Shown: positions 1-8,364 of the stretch, piece by piece
How the letters are laid out: every line of letters starts with the position of its first letter
How positions within the stretch are numbered: the first letter of the stretch is position 1
Origin: UBA1479 sp963976055
GTDB lineage: Bacteria; Pseudomonadota; Alphaproteobacteria; Rhodospirillales; Casp-alpha2
Length of the DNA stretch: 64,000 bases
Assembly: GCA_963976055.1 (NCBI GenBank)
Contig: CAXBJB010000003.1
Location: forward strand, 350,331-414,330
Reading direction: 5' to 3'
Program-made: the position numbers and the translations under genes
The notes under the pieces: model-generated
Databases searched by the model: none
What the model was told of the DNA's origin: nothing
Seen by the model: the letters and a program-made list of their open reading frames with translations, nothing else

Positions 1-947
1 AGAGCAGAGCCACAGGAGATTACGACAGCCTTGTCCGCGTTCCGTTTTAAATGCTCGATGGAGGCATCTAGTGAGGGGCCGCACCCGACGACGATTGCCG
101 GGCAACCGCGAGGGGGCACTTTGTCCGGTCGGAAATAGAACCGTGCCGTTCCTTCGGCCAGGTTCGTCCGAGCATTTCGCATCATCAATTGTTCGTCGTA
201 GAAAAAGCCTAAACCTGCAAGCAGCAGTGAGGCTTCGCGGTTGAAAATCTTTGTGAACTCGTCGAACATCCCCGAAATGAAATGTTGGTAAACGTAAGTT
301 CCATCCACCATTGCAATCGAGGACCCGCGAATTCGATTTCGCAATCCGTCAATTTGGCCCTGAACGTCGTCGGAAATGAAAAAGAAGACGTCGCCATTGC
401 GCTGGTTCATTTTCAGCAGCAATTTCTCCCAGTCGTAAATTTCCATCGACTGGTAGAGGCCTTCTAGATTGGCATCCATCAGGATCAGGTTTCGGCACTG
501 AGTTCGCTCCACCAGGGCATCCAGGTGCGGCGCTAGGCCGATCCCCTGAACGACGAGGAAAAAGGCGGGCTCGGTCTGTCGTTGGACTCTGAATGATATG
601 TCCAGTTCTTCCTTGGCCCGATTCAGGAAGCTCCGCATGGAATGGCCGCCGTAAGTATCCAATGCGCCAGCCTGCAACTGGGGAATTTCCAAGCGGTTAG
701 GCTGGTCCCAATAGCTTTTGAGCTGCTTCTCCGTGAATTCGGTGATGTTGCCGTCGTAAAACCGTTGGCCCATGAACTCGAGATCCGGAGAGCCGTCATC
801 GTTAAACACGAGGTTCGCTAACGGTCGATAGGAATCGAGCATTTTCGCCGTCGTCGGGTAAAAACTCCAGAGTGCGTCCATGTTCCTTGCGCGAAGCGCT
901 TGCCGCTCTTCCTGGCTTGGTGGAACACTCAAGGTTTCGTCGATCAT
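1..947 (-). CDS. Maf-type motility associated factor (DUF115/MptE-like), partial
   Basis: The reading frame is open from an ATG at 947 to the left edge, so at least 315 N-terminal residues are present and the C-terminus lies outside. Around residues 286-294 is VVGCGPSLD, the hallmark of the DUF115/MptE-like fold in Maf flagellin glycosyltransferases. The stretch before it (FFLVVQGIGLAPHLDAL, then a DANLEGL segment and YDWEKLL) matches the usual Maf order of glycine-rich loop, acidic site and DW motif. Maf proteins add nonulosonic acids such as pseudaminic acid to flagellin in the cytoplasm. Its neighbours (sulfotransferase, GT41-like protein, flaF) fit that role. It is divergent from the sulfotransferase gene. 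The family call is good; the sugar and target are inferred. Confidence 0.8.
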   Translation of the reverse strand, partial: MIDETLSVPPSQEERQALRARNMDALWSFYPTTAKMLDSYRPLANLVFNDDGSPDLEFMGQRFYDGNITEFTEKQLKSYWDQPNRLEIPQLQAGALDTYGGHSMRSFLNRAKEELDISFRVQRQTEPAFFLVVQGIGLAPHLDALVERTQCRNLILMDANLEGLYQSMEIYDWEKLLLKMNQRNGDVFFFISDDVQGQIDGLRNRIRGSSIAMVDGTYVYQHFISGMFDEFTKIFNREASLLLAGLGFFYDEQLMMRNARTNLAEGTARFYFRPDKVPPRGCPAIVVGCGPSLDASIEHLKRNADKAVVISCGSA

Positions 948-1049
948 CGGCTTGCCTACTGATTAGGGAATGGTTCGGGCTTCGAAGGGGCGTGGCGGGG
1001 GGCGCAATCCCGCTACGAAGATGGTGGTATTGGTATTATTAGATCAACG

Positions 1050-1064
1050 TTAAATCTCGATTAA
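1050..1064. promoter_or_regulatory. CtrA-type box TTAA-N7-TTAA
   Basis: A perfect TTAA-N7-TTAA, the consensus for the cell-cycle regulator CtrA, lies in the 212-bp divergent region between the Maf-like gene and the sulfotransferase gene. It is 103 bp from the former start and 96 bp from the latter, so it could serve either. A CckA-type kinase, which feeds the CtrA phosphorelay, is encoded at about 42.4 kb. Confidence 0.5.
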
Positions 1065-1159
1065 CCGGCCGAGAGCTACATTGAGCCTAGCCGGAAAAAA
1101 AGCCCAATAAACCGCGTCAGGGGGCTCCCGCATCCTCAATGTTGAAAAGATGATATCCC

Positions 1160-2065
1160 ATGTCCACAGTGTTCGCGCACATCGGTTCAGAAAAATGCGG
1201 CTCAAGCTTGATCGAGTTCTGCTTTTTGAACAACCCGTCCATCCTTGAGTACATGGAGCAGCAAGGAATCATCGGGTTGCCGCATTTTCACGTTGCGCTG
1301 CGAAAGGTCGTGGTGGGCACGCAATGGGATGATGCCCTGCACGGCCGCTTGCGCTCGCAGATGCTTTCGCCGCATCGGTTCACCGGGAAAAACGTCTTTA
1401 TTTCCGAAGAGCTGTTACTTGGCTTGATGCATGACCCGGGCATGCCGAATCCTTTGGACCTTAGGATTGATTTCACTCGGCGATTGCTGCGCGGATTTGA
1501 AAAGGTTCACCTCATTCTGATCGTGCGCCGACAGGACAAGTTTATAGAATCTCACTACAACCAGCAGGTCATGCGGGGCGAAACCCGAGAGTTCGATGAG
1601 GTTCTCGCTGAACTGCCGCTCGACAATTATTGCTGGGATACAATTGCGGATGCTTGGGCCGAAGGGTTTGGCGAGGGCAGCTTGACCGTCATTCCGTTCG
1701 AGCCATCGGTCTTGGCGACGGCCTCCGGGCCGGAGAATACAGTGTCGGCCATTGCGCAGATAATGGGAATGAATCTTCATTTCGATACGAAAGACCTGCC
1801 GATTGTGAACCCGAGCCTTCGTCCCGAGTTGTTGGCGGCTCAGCGTGAAATCAATCAAAAATTCGACCGGGTGACGGCTGACCGAATCTCCGACATTCTC
1901 GCCAAACGGGTTCGTAAAGTGCCGGGGGCGGCGCAGGGGCTATTTTCCGACCAAGGCAGGCAGCACATATTGGACCGCTATGCGGAATCCAACAAAAGAC
2001 TGTTTGAGAAATACATTCCCCAATACTCCGCCGACGAATATTTATCGGCAACTCACGGAAGTTAG
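1160..2065 (+). CDS. Sulfotransferase family protein
   Basis: The 301-residue protein starts with HIGSEKCGSS at residues 7-16, which fits the 5'-phosphosulfate-binding loop of PAPS-dependent sulfotransferases. At about residues 118-133, LILIVRRQDKFIESHY has the Arg and Ser spacing of the 3'-phosphate-binding motif. The C-terminus (RQHILDRYAESNKRLFEKYI) resembles the usual end of bacterial carbohydrate sulfotransferases. No signal peptide or membrane segment is seen, so it is probably cytoplasmic. It lies beside a Maf-like gene and near a GT41-like protein and flaF, which suggests it sulfates a surface or flagellar glycan. The family is fairly clear despite weak motifs; the acceptor is unknown. 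Confidence 0.7.
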   Translation: MSTVFAHIGSEKCGSSLIEFCFLNNPSILEYMEQQGIIGLPHFHVALRKVVVGTQWDDALHGRLRSQMLSPHRFTGKNVFISEELLLGLMHDPGMPNPLDLRIDFTRRLLRGFEKVHLILIVRRQDKFIESHYNQQVMRGETREFDEVLAELPLDNYCWDTIADAWAEGFGEGSLTVIPFEPSVLATASGPENTVSAIAQIMGMNLHFDTKDLPIVNPSLRPELLAAQREINQKFDRVTADRISDILAKRVRKVPGAAQGLFSDQGRQHILDRYAESNKRLFEKYIPQYSADEYLSATHGS

Positions 2066-2212
2066 GTTTTTAGGCAAGCTGATCTAGGCCTGGATGGAAA
2101 CATAAATCCCCGAGATCAGATCAAGTGCTGGAAGGGCAGGTCTCAGTCACCTGGATGGTGGCGCGATGGGGGGCGCGCAGCAGCCGACGGAGATCAGTCG
2201 AAAAGCATTTAT

Positions 2213-2261
2213 CAAATTGAAAAATAACAATTATTTTTCAATTTGGCGCAACCCGGGTTGC
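2213..2261. repeat. Two adjacent perfect palindromes in an otherwise empty 302-bp gap
   Basis: The gap 2066-2367 holds no credible gene. It contains an A/T-rich inverted repeat with perfect 15-bp arms (2213-2227 and 2231-2245) and a 3-base loop. Three bases later is a perfect 14-bp G/C-rich palindrome, GCAACCCGGGTTGC (2248-2261). The first could end transcription of the sulfotransferase gene, although no T-run follows. Alternatively the pair could be operators for the next gene, whose start is 107 bp downstream. Confidence 0.7.
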
Positions 2262-2367
2262 CGTTCACCTGGGAGGGGCAGCGGGATTATGCACTGGCCT
2301 TTGATCGCGATAATCAGTACAATAAAAAGCAATAATTTTTTGGTGCGCGTGTTTCTGGATTATTGGA

Positions 2368-3207
2368 ATGGCCGATTTTTCATCGAGAGGTGTTGGGAAT
2401 TTCGCAGCGACGTTTGCGCAACGGTCGCTGGCGAGTCAACGTGTCGGGTTTGAGTTGCAGTTCAATCAACTGCAGAACACGCTGATCACCCGCTTCAACA
2501 ACAAGGTCGATGAAATCAGTGAAACGCCGCTCAGCGTCCAGCGCAAGATCGGTACACTGCAAAAAGAGTCGAAGGAATTGGTGGGTTCTCTGCCGCTCCT
2601 TCAGGAGTATCGAACCGGAAATAATAACAACAAAGGCCAACTTGAGGCCTTGTTCGATGAAGTGACGGTTCTTTTCAATACGTTTAACCAGGATGCCACG
2701 GTCGATGCCGCCGAAGTCGCGGCGTTCCAAGAACAGCGGGATGTTGTCGTTAATCGGCTCAACAACATTTTCATCTTTGCGCATCCAGACGTCAATGACG
2801 CCCAGACCATCCCGCGGTTGAAGGAAAGCCTGGACACCTTGCGCGGATTGGAAGTGACCGTCGGTTCACTCACGGACAATCAGGCTGTCGCGGACGCCTT
2901 GTCGCAGTTCCAAACGGAAGTCAGCATCGGGATCACGGTAACGCAGAACACCATTTCGACGACATTGGATATGGAACAGCGGATCGAGGCGAAATTTTCA
3001 GCAGCTGATTCCGAATTGATTGAGTTGACGACTAACGAGCAGGTCCGGCGCGACGCAGAAATTGAAAAATTGCGGGTCGACCTGGGCTATCTTTTGCAGG
3101 CGATCTCGATCAGTTTTGAAATGAATGCCGCCTTTGCGGAATCACTGCAATCACGGTTAACCGATCCGCGGCCGCAGCCGGGGTCGGTACTCAATCTTTT
3201 CACTTGA
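2368..3207 (+). CDS. Unrecognised 279-residue helical protein in the flagellar region
   Basis: I do not recognise the family. The protein is hydrophilic with no signal peptide or membrane segment. Its Gln/Asn-rich helical N-terminal third (for example FELQFNQLQNTLITRFNNK) and C-terminal helix (residues about 225-265, YLLQAISISFEMNAAFAESL) resemble the coiled-coil ends of flagellar axial proteins such as flagellin and FlgL. It ends in a Pro-rich tail, PRPQPGSVLNLFT. It is convergent with the GT41-like gene and sits among flagellin-modification genes. It could be a minor axial protein, an export substrate or a modification target; these are guesses. The ATG at 2368 has only a weak ribosome site. 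Confidence 0.6.
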   Translation: MADFSSRGVGNFAATFAQRSLASQRVGFELQFNQLQNTLITRFNNKVDEISETPLSVQRKIGTLQKESKELVGSLPLLQEYRTGNNNNKGQLEALFDEVTVLFNTFNQDATVDAAEVAAFQEQRDVVVNRLNNIFIFAHPDVNDAQTIPRLKESLDTLRGLEVTVGSLTDNQAVADALSQFQTEVSIGITVTQNTISTTLDMEQRIEAKFSAADSELIELTTNEQVRRDAEIEKLRVDLGYLLQAISISFEMNAAFAESLQSRLTDPRPQPGSVLNLFT

Positions 3208-3256
3208 TGCCTGAAAGGGCTTGCCGCGCAGGCCCGCTCAAACGGCTGTGGTCGTC

Positions 3257-5233
3257 TCAGGTTGTCGGTGTTTCCCGCCCGAGTATTTTCAGATAGGCCC
3301 GCTCAATGGAGCGGACATGTGGTTCCGGGTTGAACAGCAGGGCTTGGCGCATTTCATTACGAAGGTTCTTCCTGATCCCGGACAGGGCGCCGGCGTCGCT
3401 CAGGATATCTACCGTCAATTTGATCAAGTCTGCCCGTGTTTCAGCGATCCAACCCGGGCGGGCTGCGGTGTAAATCACGCTTGCTCCCAGCCGGTCAAAA
3501 GGCCTTTCTCCCTTTAGCGAGAGAACGGGGACACCCATCCACAGGGAATCGGCGATGACGACCGGGTTTGCCCGGCGACCGACGTCGACGAATACATCAA
3601 TGCTGTTCCAATAGTCAGGATCTACGATCATCCGGTCCGCGTATTTCTGATCGGAAGACATTTCAATTCGGTCGGCAAGGCCAAATGCCTTGAATTGGAA
3701 TTTAATGCGATTGAAGGCTTCCGGATCGACGACCGGGGTGGCACCGGCGATAATTCTCGCCTGCGGGGTTTTGTTCAGAATCTCAGCGAGCATCTCGGCT
3801 TCGTCCCGCATGATCGCGCCTGCGTCGCAGGATATGCCGATGGCGGGGGCGCCGAATTTTTCGAGAGGCAGTTCTCCGGCTGCAGGCAAGGTTTTCCGAG
3901 ACTGGTATGACAACAGGCCGAAGTCTACCTTGAGGGTCTTCTGGTTTTCAGGCAATTCCGCCTTGGCCGCCTCGTCGGTGATATCATCCGTCAGGACGTA
4001 GTCGATGCCGGGCATGCCTAAGCCCATTCCCGCACCCCAGGCGCCGACCTGAACCTTGGCTGGATGCATCTGCAAAACCGTTGCGCGATTGTTAACATCA
4101 TCGGTGCAAAGATCGACGAGAATGTCGATCTCGTCACCGGCGATGACCACGGCCAGATGCTCATCATCCAGATTGCCCACATAGCGCAAGTTATCCGCGC
4201 TTGCGCGAAGCCGTTGAGTCGTCGAATCGTTGCCATGGGATTGCTGGTAGACGGTGACGTGGAATTGCTGACGGCTGTGCAACTGTAACAGGGGTTCGAC
4301 CATCCGGGCCTGGTCACCGAATTCGGACCTATTCGAAATGTAAGCCAGCCTGACCTTCTCTTCGTTCGATTCGGTCCCGCTATCGTCATCCAGGATGGCT
4401 TCTGGTGGTAGGCCGGGTGCATCTTTCAACCTGCGTTGGAGATGTTCGTACAACTCTTTAATCACCTTGGTGTGCCCCGGTGGCAGCGCCGAAGTCCGCG
4501 CGAAAATCGCGGCGGCCAACTCGATAGAATCCCCGTCCAGCTCCAAAGCTGCTTTGTGCTGCAGGGGAGCTTCCTCGAACTCGCCGAGCCGATAGCAAAG
4601 GTTGCCCAGTTTGAAGCGGGTGCCGGCGTCGTTAGGTTGAAGTGCGACGGCCTTCGACAGGTGCTCCAAGGCTTCGGCGTATCGGCCCAGCTCGCAAAGC
4701 GCGTCACCGTAATCACGGCGGCATTCCGCGTTGTTCGGGTTGATTTTGAGTTCGCGGTCGAAATGTCGAATGCTGTCGGAAAATCTGCGGACGCTATACA
4801 GCGACATACCCTTCAGGTAATTGGAAGAGGGGCTTACTGTCTTCAGCGACGTGAAGTAGTTCGAGAACCGGATCGGCAATAGACCTTCGATGGTCGGATG
4901 CGGCATCAAGGTCATCGACAATTTTGCGTAGAACAGACCTTCGTTGAGCCGTCCGACCTGCGTATAGAGATTTGCCAATGCTTCAGCGTATTCAAAGCAT
5001 TCCGGGTCCAGGCTCGCCGCCTTTTCGAACAGCTCAAGGGCGCGGCCGATCTCGTCCATTTCCAGGGCGGCTAAGCCGAGAAAATAAAAACTTTCAGGCC
5101 GCGTATCGTCGATTGTGACCAGGCGGTCGATGCCGGCCAGAACATTTTCAGAATTGTCACTGCCGAGCAGCGCAAGAACTTCACGGGCAATATCGTCGTA
5201 TTTCAGGGCAGCCTGATCATCAGGTCCTGTCAT
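3257..5233 (-). CDS. TPR protein with GT41-like glycosyltransferase domain (FlmG-like)
   Basis: The N-terminal half of this 658-residue protein (about 10-270) is built of TPR repeats, for example AEALEHLSKAVALQPND. The C-terminal half (about 290-650) has the layout of O-GlcNAc-transferase GT41 domains, beginning with VRLAYISNRSEFGDQ and EPLLQLHSRQQFHV and ending in a Rossmann-like domain with DSLWMGVPVLSLKGERPFDR. The same architecture occurs in Caulobacter FlmG, which glycosylates flagellin. The place of the family's Gly-Tyr-Pro-Gly-Thr region is taken by a divergent WGAGMGLGMPGIDYVLTDD. The gene is downstream of flaF (43-bp gap), in line with flagellin modification. The architecture is clear; activity and donor sugar are inferred. 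Confidence 0.75.
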   Translation of the reverse strand: MTGPDDQAALKYDDIAREVLALLGSDNSENVLAGIDRLVTIDDTRPESFYFLGLAALEMDEIGRALELFEKAASLDPECFEYAEALANLYTQVGRLNEGLFYAKLSMTLMPHPTIEGLLPIRFSNYFTSLKTVSPSSNYLKGMSLYSVRRFSDSIRHFDRELKINPNNAECRRDYGDALCELGRYAEALEHLSKAVALQPNDAGTRFKLGNLCYRLGEFEEAPLQHKAALELDGDSIELAAAIFARTSALPPGHTKVIKELYEHLQRRLKDAPGLPPEAILDDDSGTESNEEKVRLAYISNRSEFGDQARMVEPLLQLHSRQQFHVTVYQQSHGNDSTTQRLRASADNLRYVGNLDDEHLAVVIAGDEIDILVDLCTDDVNNRATVLQMHPAKVQVGAWGAGMGLGMPGIDYVLTDDITDEAAKAELPENQKTLKVDFGLLSYQSRKTLPAAGELPLEKFGAPAIGISCDAGAIMRDEAEMLAEILNKTPQARIIAGATPVVDPEAFNRIKFQFKAFGLADRIEMSSDQKYADRMIVDPDYWNSIDVFVDVGRRANPVVIADSLWMGVPVLSLKGERPFDRLGASVIYTAARPGWIAETRADLIKLTVDILSDAGALSGIRKNLRNEMRQALLFNPEPHVRSIERAYLKILGRETPTT

Positions 5234-5276
5234 TCTACCTAACCTCTAATCGACTGGTATCCACGAATGCGGTGCG

Positions 5277-5780
5277 CTAGACATCCAGATCAACCGGTTT
5301 CGATTCAGGCTGAGGGAGGCTAGCGGACGGCTCATCTGGCGCTTGAGTGTTTCCAGGTTCGTCGGCAGAGGCCGGTTCGGTCTCTTTATCCGCACTTTCA
5401 GGGACCTGGGCTAAACCGGCGGCGATGTTTCGGTTGATGTCGATAAGGACGGCAAGGGCCTCTGGCGTGGGTTTAGCCAAAGCGCCGACGGTGTGTTTGT
5501 CGACAAATTTGCACAAAGTCAGCATGTTGATGCGGAGGTCGCTGGGAACTTCAGAATGTTCCAAGGTCAGTTCGGACTGAAAGATCGTCCACAGGCGCCA
5601 GTTCAAGCGAAGTGCCGCTTTTCGAGCGTCCTTAATCGTCTTCGGATCGCGGTTGTCGTCGACAATCGAGGCCGCCATCCGCTTAGCAGCTTCGATCAGC
5701 GCCCAAGCCTCGGTCTGCGCCGGGTTCCCGCCCACTGGCCGACGCTCGTATTTTTGAACTTGGTTTTTGTATGGAGGCAT
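5277..5780 (-). CDS. flaF: Flagellar biosynthesis regulator / flagellin chaperone FlaF
   Basis: The protein carries the FlaF core: EAWALIEAAKRMA, then AALRLNWRLWTIFQ, then DLRINMLTLCKFVDKH. FlaF is confined to alphaproteobacteria and is needed for flagellin synthesis or secretion; with FlbT it links flagellin translation to assembly. A Pro/Glu/Ser-rich tail of about 45 residues extends beyond the usual length of about 115. I chose the ATG at 5780 (MPPYKNQ); an in-frame GTG 15 bp upstream is equally possible because neither has a strong ribosome site. It lies between flgL and the GT41-like gene on the same strand. No flbT is present in the window. Confidence 0.85.
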   Translation of the reverse strand: MPPYKNQVQKYERRPVGGNPAQTEAWALIEAAKRMAASIVDDNRDPKTIKDARKAALRLNWRLWTIFQSELTLEHSEVPSDLRINMLTLCKFVDKHTVGALAKPTPEALAVLIDINRNIAAGLAQVPESADKETEPASADEPGNTQAPDEPSASLPQPESKPVDLDV

Positions 5781-5813
5781 TTGTTCGTTGCACACCCAGA
5801 ATTACAATAAGAC

Positions 5814-5849
5814 ACAACTTACCACGTGATCTTCGGAAAATTAAGTTGT
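5814..5849. repeat. Inverted repeat upstream of flaF
   Basis: An 8-bp inverted repeat, ACAACTTA (5814-5821) and TAAGTTGT (5842-5849), flanks a 20-bp spacer that contains CACGTG. It lies in the 168-bp gap between flgL and flaF, just upstream of the flaF start. It may be an operator or a leader hairpin. No clear promoter was recognised in this gap. Confidence 0.35.
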
Positions 5850-5948
5850 CATAAGATTAACGGCAGCAGGCCGACCGTAGCGAAATTACCTAAGAACCCG
5901 CAGAGTTTACAGGAACATAAGCAACGCCGCTGTGATGAGCGTCAAGGC

Positions 5949-8354
5949 CTAAAGGAAGTTTGATAGGCTCAACTGCCTGACCCGCGAGAAGGTCTGGTAT
6001 GAGGCCTCCAGAACCCGCTGGCTATCCAGCAACCGCGTGATCGCATCCAGGGGGTTGATGTTCTCGATCTCGGCGACGCTGCCTTCGAAGAACGAGATGA
6101 TTTGGTCGTTGGACTTCTTGACGTCGTTCAGAAGAACCGCCCGGTAGCCCAGAATGATCTCCATTTCCTCGATATTGCTGTTCAGTTCCGTACCGAACGG
6201 CGGCGGCGTCGAATTGGTGCGGTCCAGCGCGTCGTCCATCAGGAAGATGGCCTCGCTGATTCGGTTCACGTTCTGATCGAGGCCGCCTTCCGTTCCGTAC
6301 TGTCCCTGCAGTACCAGAAACATGCCGCGGATCGCCTTTTCGAAGGCCGGATCGACCCCGGTAATGTCGATTTCGAAGGTCCGGGAGTCGCTGGCCCGAT
6401 GGGTCAGTGACATCGTGTCGCCCTGGTAGTAACTGGTGGCCGAGATCGTGCCGATGGTATTCACCGCATTCAAAGTACCGGCCGTGACCGTCGGCGTGGT
6501 GTCATCGATGGTATTGGTCGGGATCAAGGTCGCCGTCCGGCCGTCCGACGAGACAGAGGCGATGGTGAACGTGGTGCCGTCGTTGGCGGTGCCGGTGCCG
6601 GCAAGCGCGAATTTGGTTCCGGCCGGCAGGTTGTTGCCTGCGGCATCCCGGAAGGCCCCGCCGCCCAGGGTAATGCTATCCGCCGACGGCGTGTTATCGG
6701 CAAACGTGATGCTGCCAGTACCTGCGAGCACGGCATTCGTGGCGACTTCATTTGAATCGTCCACATCATCCGTAGTGATCAGGGTCGCCGTCGTCCCGTC
6801 AGATGAGATCGACGCGATGGTGAAAGTGGCGTTGTTCGCCGCCGTGCCGGTTACGGTGATGCGACTACCCGCTGGAAGAAGGTTGCCCTTGGCGTCCGTG
6901 AAGGTCGAGCCCGTTAGCGTGATGGTATCGGCGTTGGCGCCGTTTTCCGTGAAGGTGACCTGGTCACCGCCGCCGACGCTGGCGTCGAAGTAGAAGTTCC
7001 GTTCCGCTGCGTTGAACGAGAAAAGTTCGGGGCGGGAAGACACAACCCCCGTGGTGACCGTGGCAATCGTGGCATCGACACTTTCGTCGTCTTCAAGTGT
7101 GATGGTCGTGCCGTCGGCCGAGACGGACTTGACGGTGAAAATCTTGCCGTCGTTTTCCGTGTCCGTGTTGTTGATTTTGATTTTTTGGCCGTTTTCCAGT
7201 GACGAGTACGTACCAGCAGTGCCGGCGATCAGTTGATCCTCGCCGTCCGCACCGGTTCCGACGGAGAACGTAAGGGGATTGCCGCCACCCAGCGTGTGGA
7301 CGGTCGCGCCGCTTCCGCCGGAGGATACCAGGCGTTTGCTTTCCACCACCAGGTCCGTGCCGTCGTTGCTGGCGACTGTGAATGTTCCGTTGTTGTTGAC
7401 CGTTCCTGCGATGGTGATTACCGACCCTTCTGGAATGGCCTCCAGGGCGTCGGCGTTCACAGCCGTGATGGTATTGGTGCGGCGATCGAAGGTGACGAGA
7501 GCCGGGGTTGTCACCGACTGACGCGGATCCTCAGGGTTGGGATAGGTAAATGTGGCGCCGACGGGTGTCGCCTCGTCGGTGAGCTGTTCCGTGCGGACAT
7601 CGATCCAAAGACCGTCGGGGTCGACGGAATCCACCGTATAGATGCCGTCGTTCAGGCCATCGACGGTCCCGGAAATCGTGATCGTCGTGCCGGCGGCGAT
7701 GTTTTGGAACTGGCCACTGGACGCGGTGGTGTTGATGCGACTTTTGTTGGTGACCCCGTCGGTTTGCTCGAACGTCAGATGGGCCGGGTTCAAGTCCACG
7801 CTGCTGCGGCTGATCGAAAGATTTTTGAGATTTGCGTCTCGGGTGGTGGGGACCGACACCCGGGCGCCGTCGAACACGGACTGGAACGCCTCGACCGTCG
7901 ACAGGCCGAAGCTGACCGGCTCGGTCCGCACGGTGCCGCCGCCGAAGATGTAGCGGCCATCCGCTTCCGTGTTCAGCAGGTTCTGGATTTCCTTCAATGC
8001 GCGGAAGGCGTCGGCCTGGATTTGCTCGACCCGTTCCGGGTCTGTGTGATCGCCGTTGGAAAACTGGAACAGAAGTTCGCGGAAGTTGCTGATGGCTCCC
8101 TTAATCCCAGTGACCGCCGTCGTTTGAACGTCCAGGCGCAGTTGGGCCTGGACGTTGTTCGCGTTGAACCGTTCCAGGCTGGACTTGGCGTTCTCAATGT
8201 TGACCAGACGTTGCGAGGACAAGGCCAGACCGCTGTAGGTCTGTGATTTCTTTTCCGTGCCGATCTGAGTTTCCAGGTCGAGCAGCGTCTTCTGCGTCTG
8301 CAGGAAACGGCTGATCAGAATTGTATTGGAAGCGGAGCTGGTGATCCTGGTCAT
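5949..8354 (-). CDS. flgL: Hook-filament junction protein FlgL with large repeat insertion
   Basis: The N-terminus (MTRITSSASNTILISRFLQ; then ALSSQRLVNIENAKSSLERF) and C-terminus (LDSQRVLEASYQTFSRVRQLSLSNFL) are the coiled-coil D0/D1 ends of FlgL/HAP3, which with FlgK joins hook to filament. The length of 801 residues is about twice normal. The excess, residues about 190-635, consists of five beta-rich modules with a core like ITVTGTAANNATFTIASISS and a following DG-TTATL strand. These would replace the surface-exposed central domain. The gene follows flgK by 10 bp in the flgI-flgJ-flgN-flgK-flgL run. The identity rests on both ends; the insert is discussed separately. Confidence 0.9.
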   Translation of the reverse strand: MTRITSSASNTILISRFLQTQKTLLDLETQIGTEKKSQTYSGLALSSQRLVNIENAKSSLERFNANNVQAQLRLDVQTTAVTGIKGAISNFRELLFQFSNGDHTDPERVEQIQADAFRALKEIQNLLNTEADGRYIFGGGTVRTEPVSFGLSTVEAFQSVFDGARVSVPTTRDANLKNLSISRSSVDLNPAHLTFEQTDGVTNKSRINTTASSGQFQNIAAGTTITISGTVDGLNDGIYTVDSVDPDGLWIDVRTEQLTDEATPVGATFTYPNPEDPRQSVTTPALVTFDRRTNTITAVNADALEAIPEGSVITIAGTVNNNGTFTVASNDGTDLVVESKRLVSSGGSGATVHTLGGGNPLTFSVGTGADGEDQLIAGTAGTYSSLENGQKIKINNTDTENDGKIFTVKSVSADGTTITLEDDESVDATIATVTTGVVSSRPELFSFNAAERNFYFDASVGGGDQVTFTENGANADTITLTGSTFTDAKGNLLPAGSRITVTGTAANNATFTIASISSDGTTATLITTDDVDDSNEVATNAVLAGTGSITFADNTPSADSITLGGGAFRDAAGNNLPAGTKFALAGTGTANDGTTFTIASVSSDGRTATLIPTNTIDDTTPTVTAGTLNAVNTIGTISATSYYQGDTMSLTHRASDSRTFEIDITGVDPAFEKAIRGMFLVLQGQYGTEGGLDQNVNRISEAIFLMDDALDRTNSTPPPFGTELNSNIEEMEIILGYRAVLLNDVKKSNDQIISFFEGSVAEIENINPLDAITRLLDSQRVLEASYQTFSRVRQLSLSNFL
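6450..7787 (-). repeat. Five degenerate coding modules within flgL
   Basis: Five consecutive modules of about 55-85 residues lie at FlgL residues roughly 212-270, 295-350, 380-440, 463-545 and 548-632. Each has the pattern G-T/D-x-ITIxGT, then NNGTFTVAS or a variant, then DGTTxTL. The last two are most alike (LLPAGSRITVTGTAANNATF against NLPAGTKFALAGTGTANDGT). The DNA copies have diverged, so this is an old protein-level duplication rather than a recent tandem array. Confidence 0.75.
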
Positions 8355-8364
8355 GTTCTACCCC

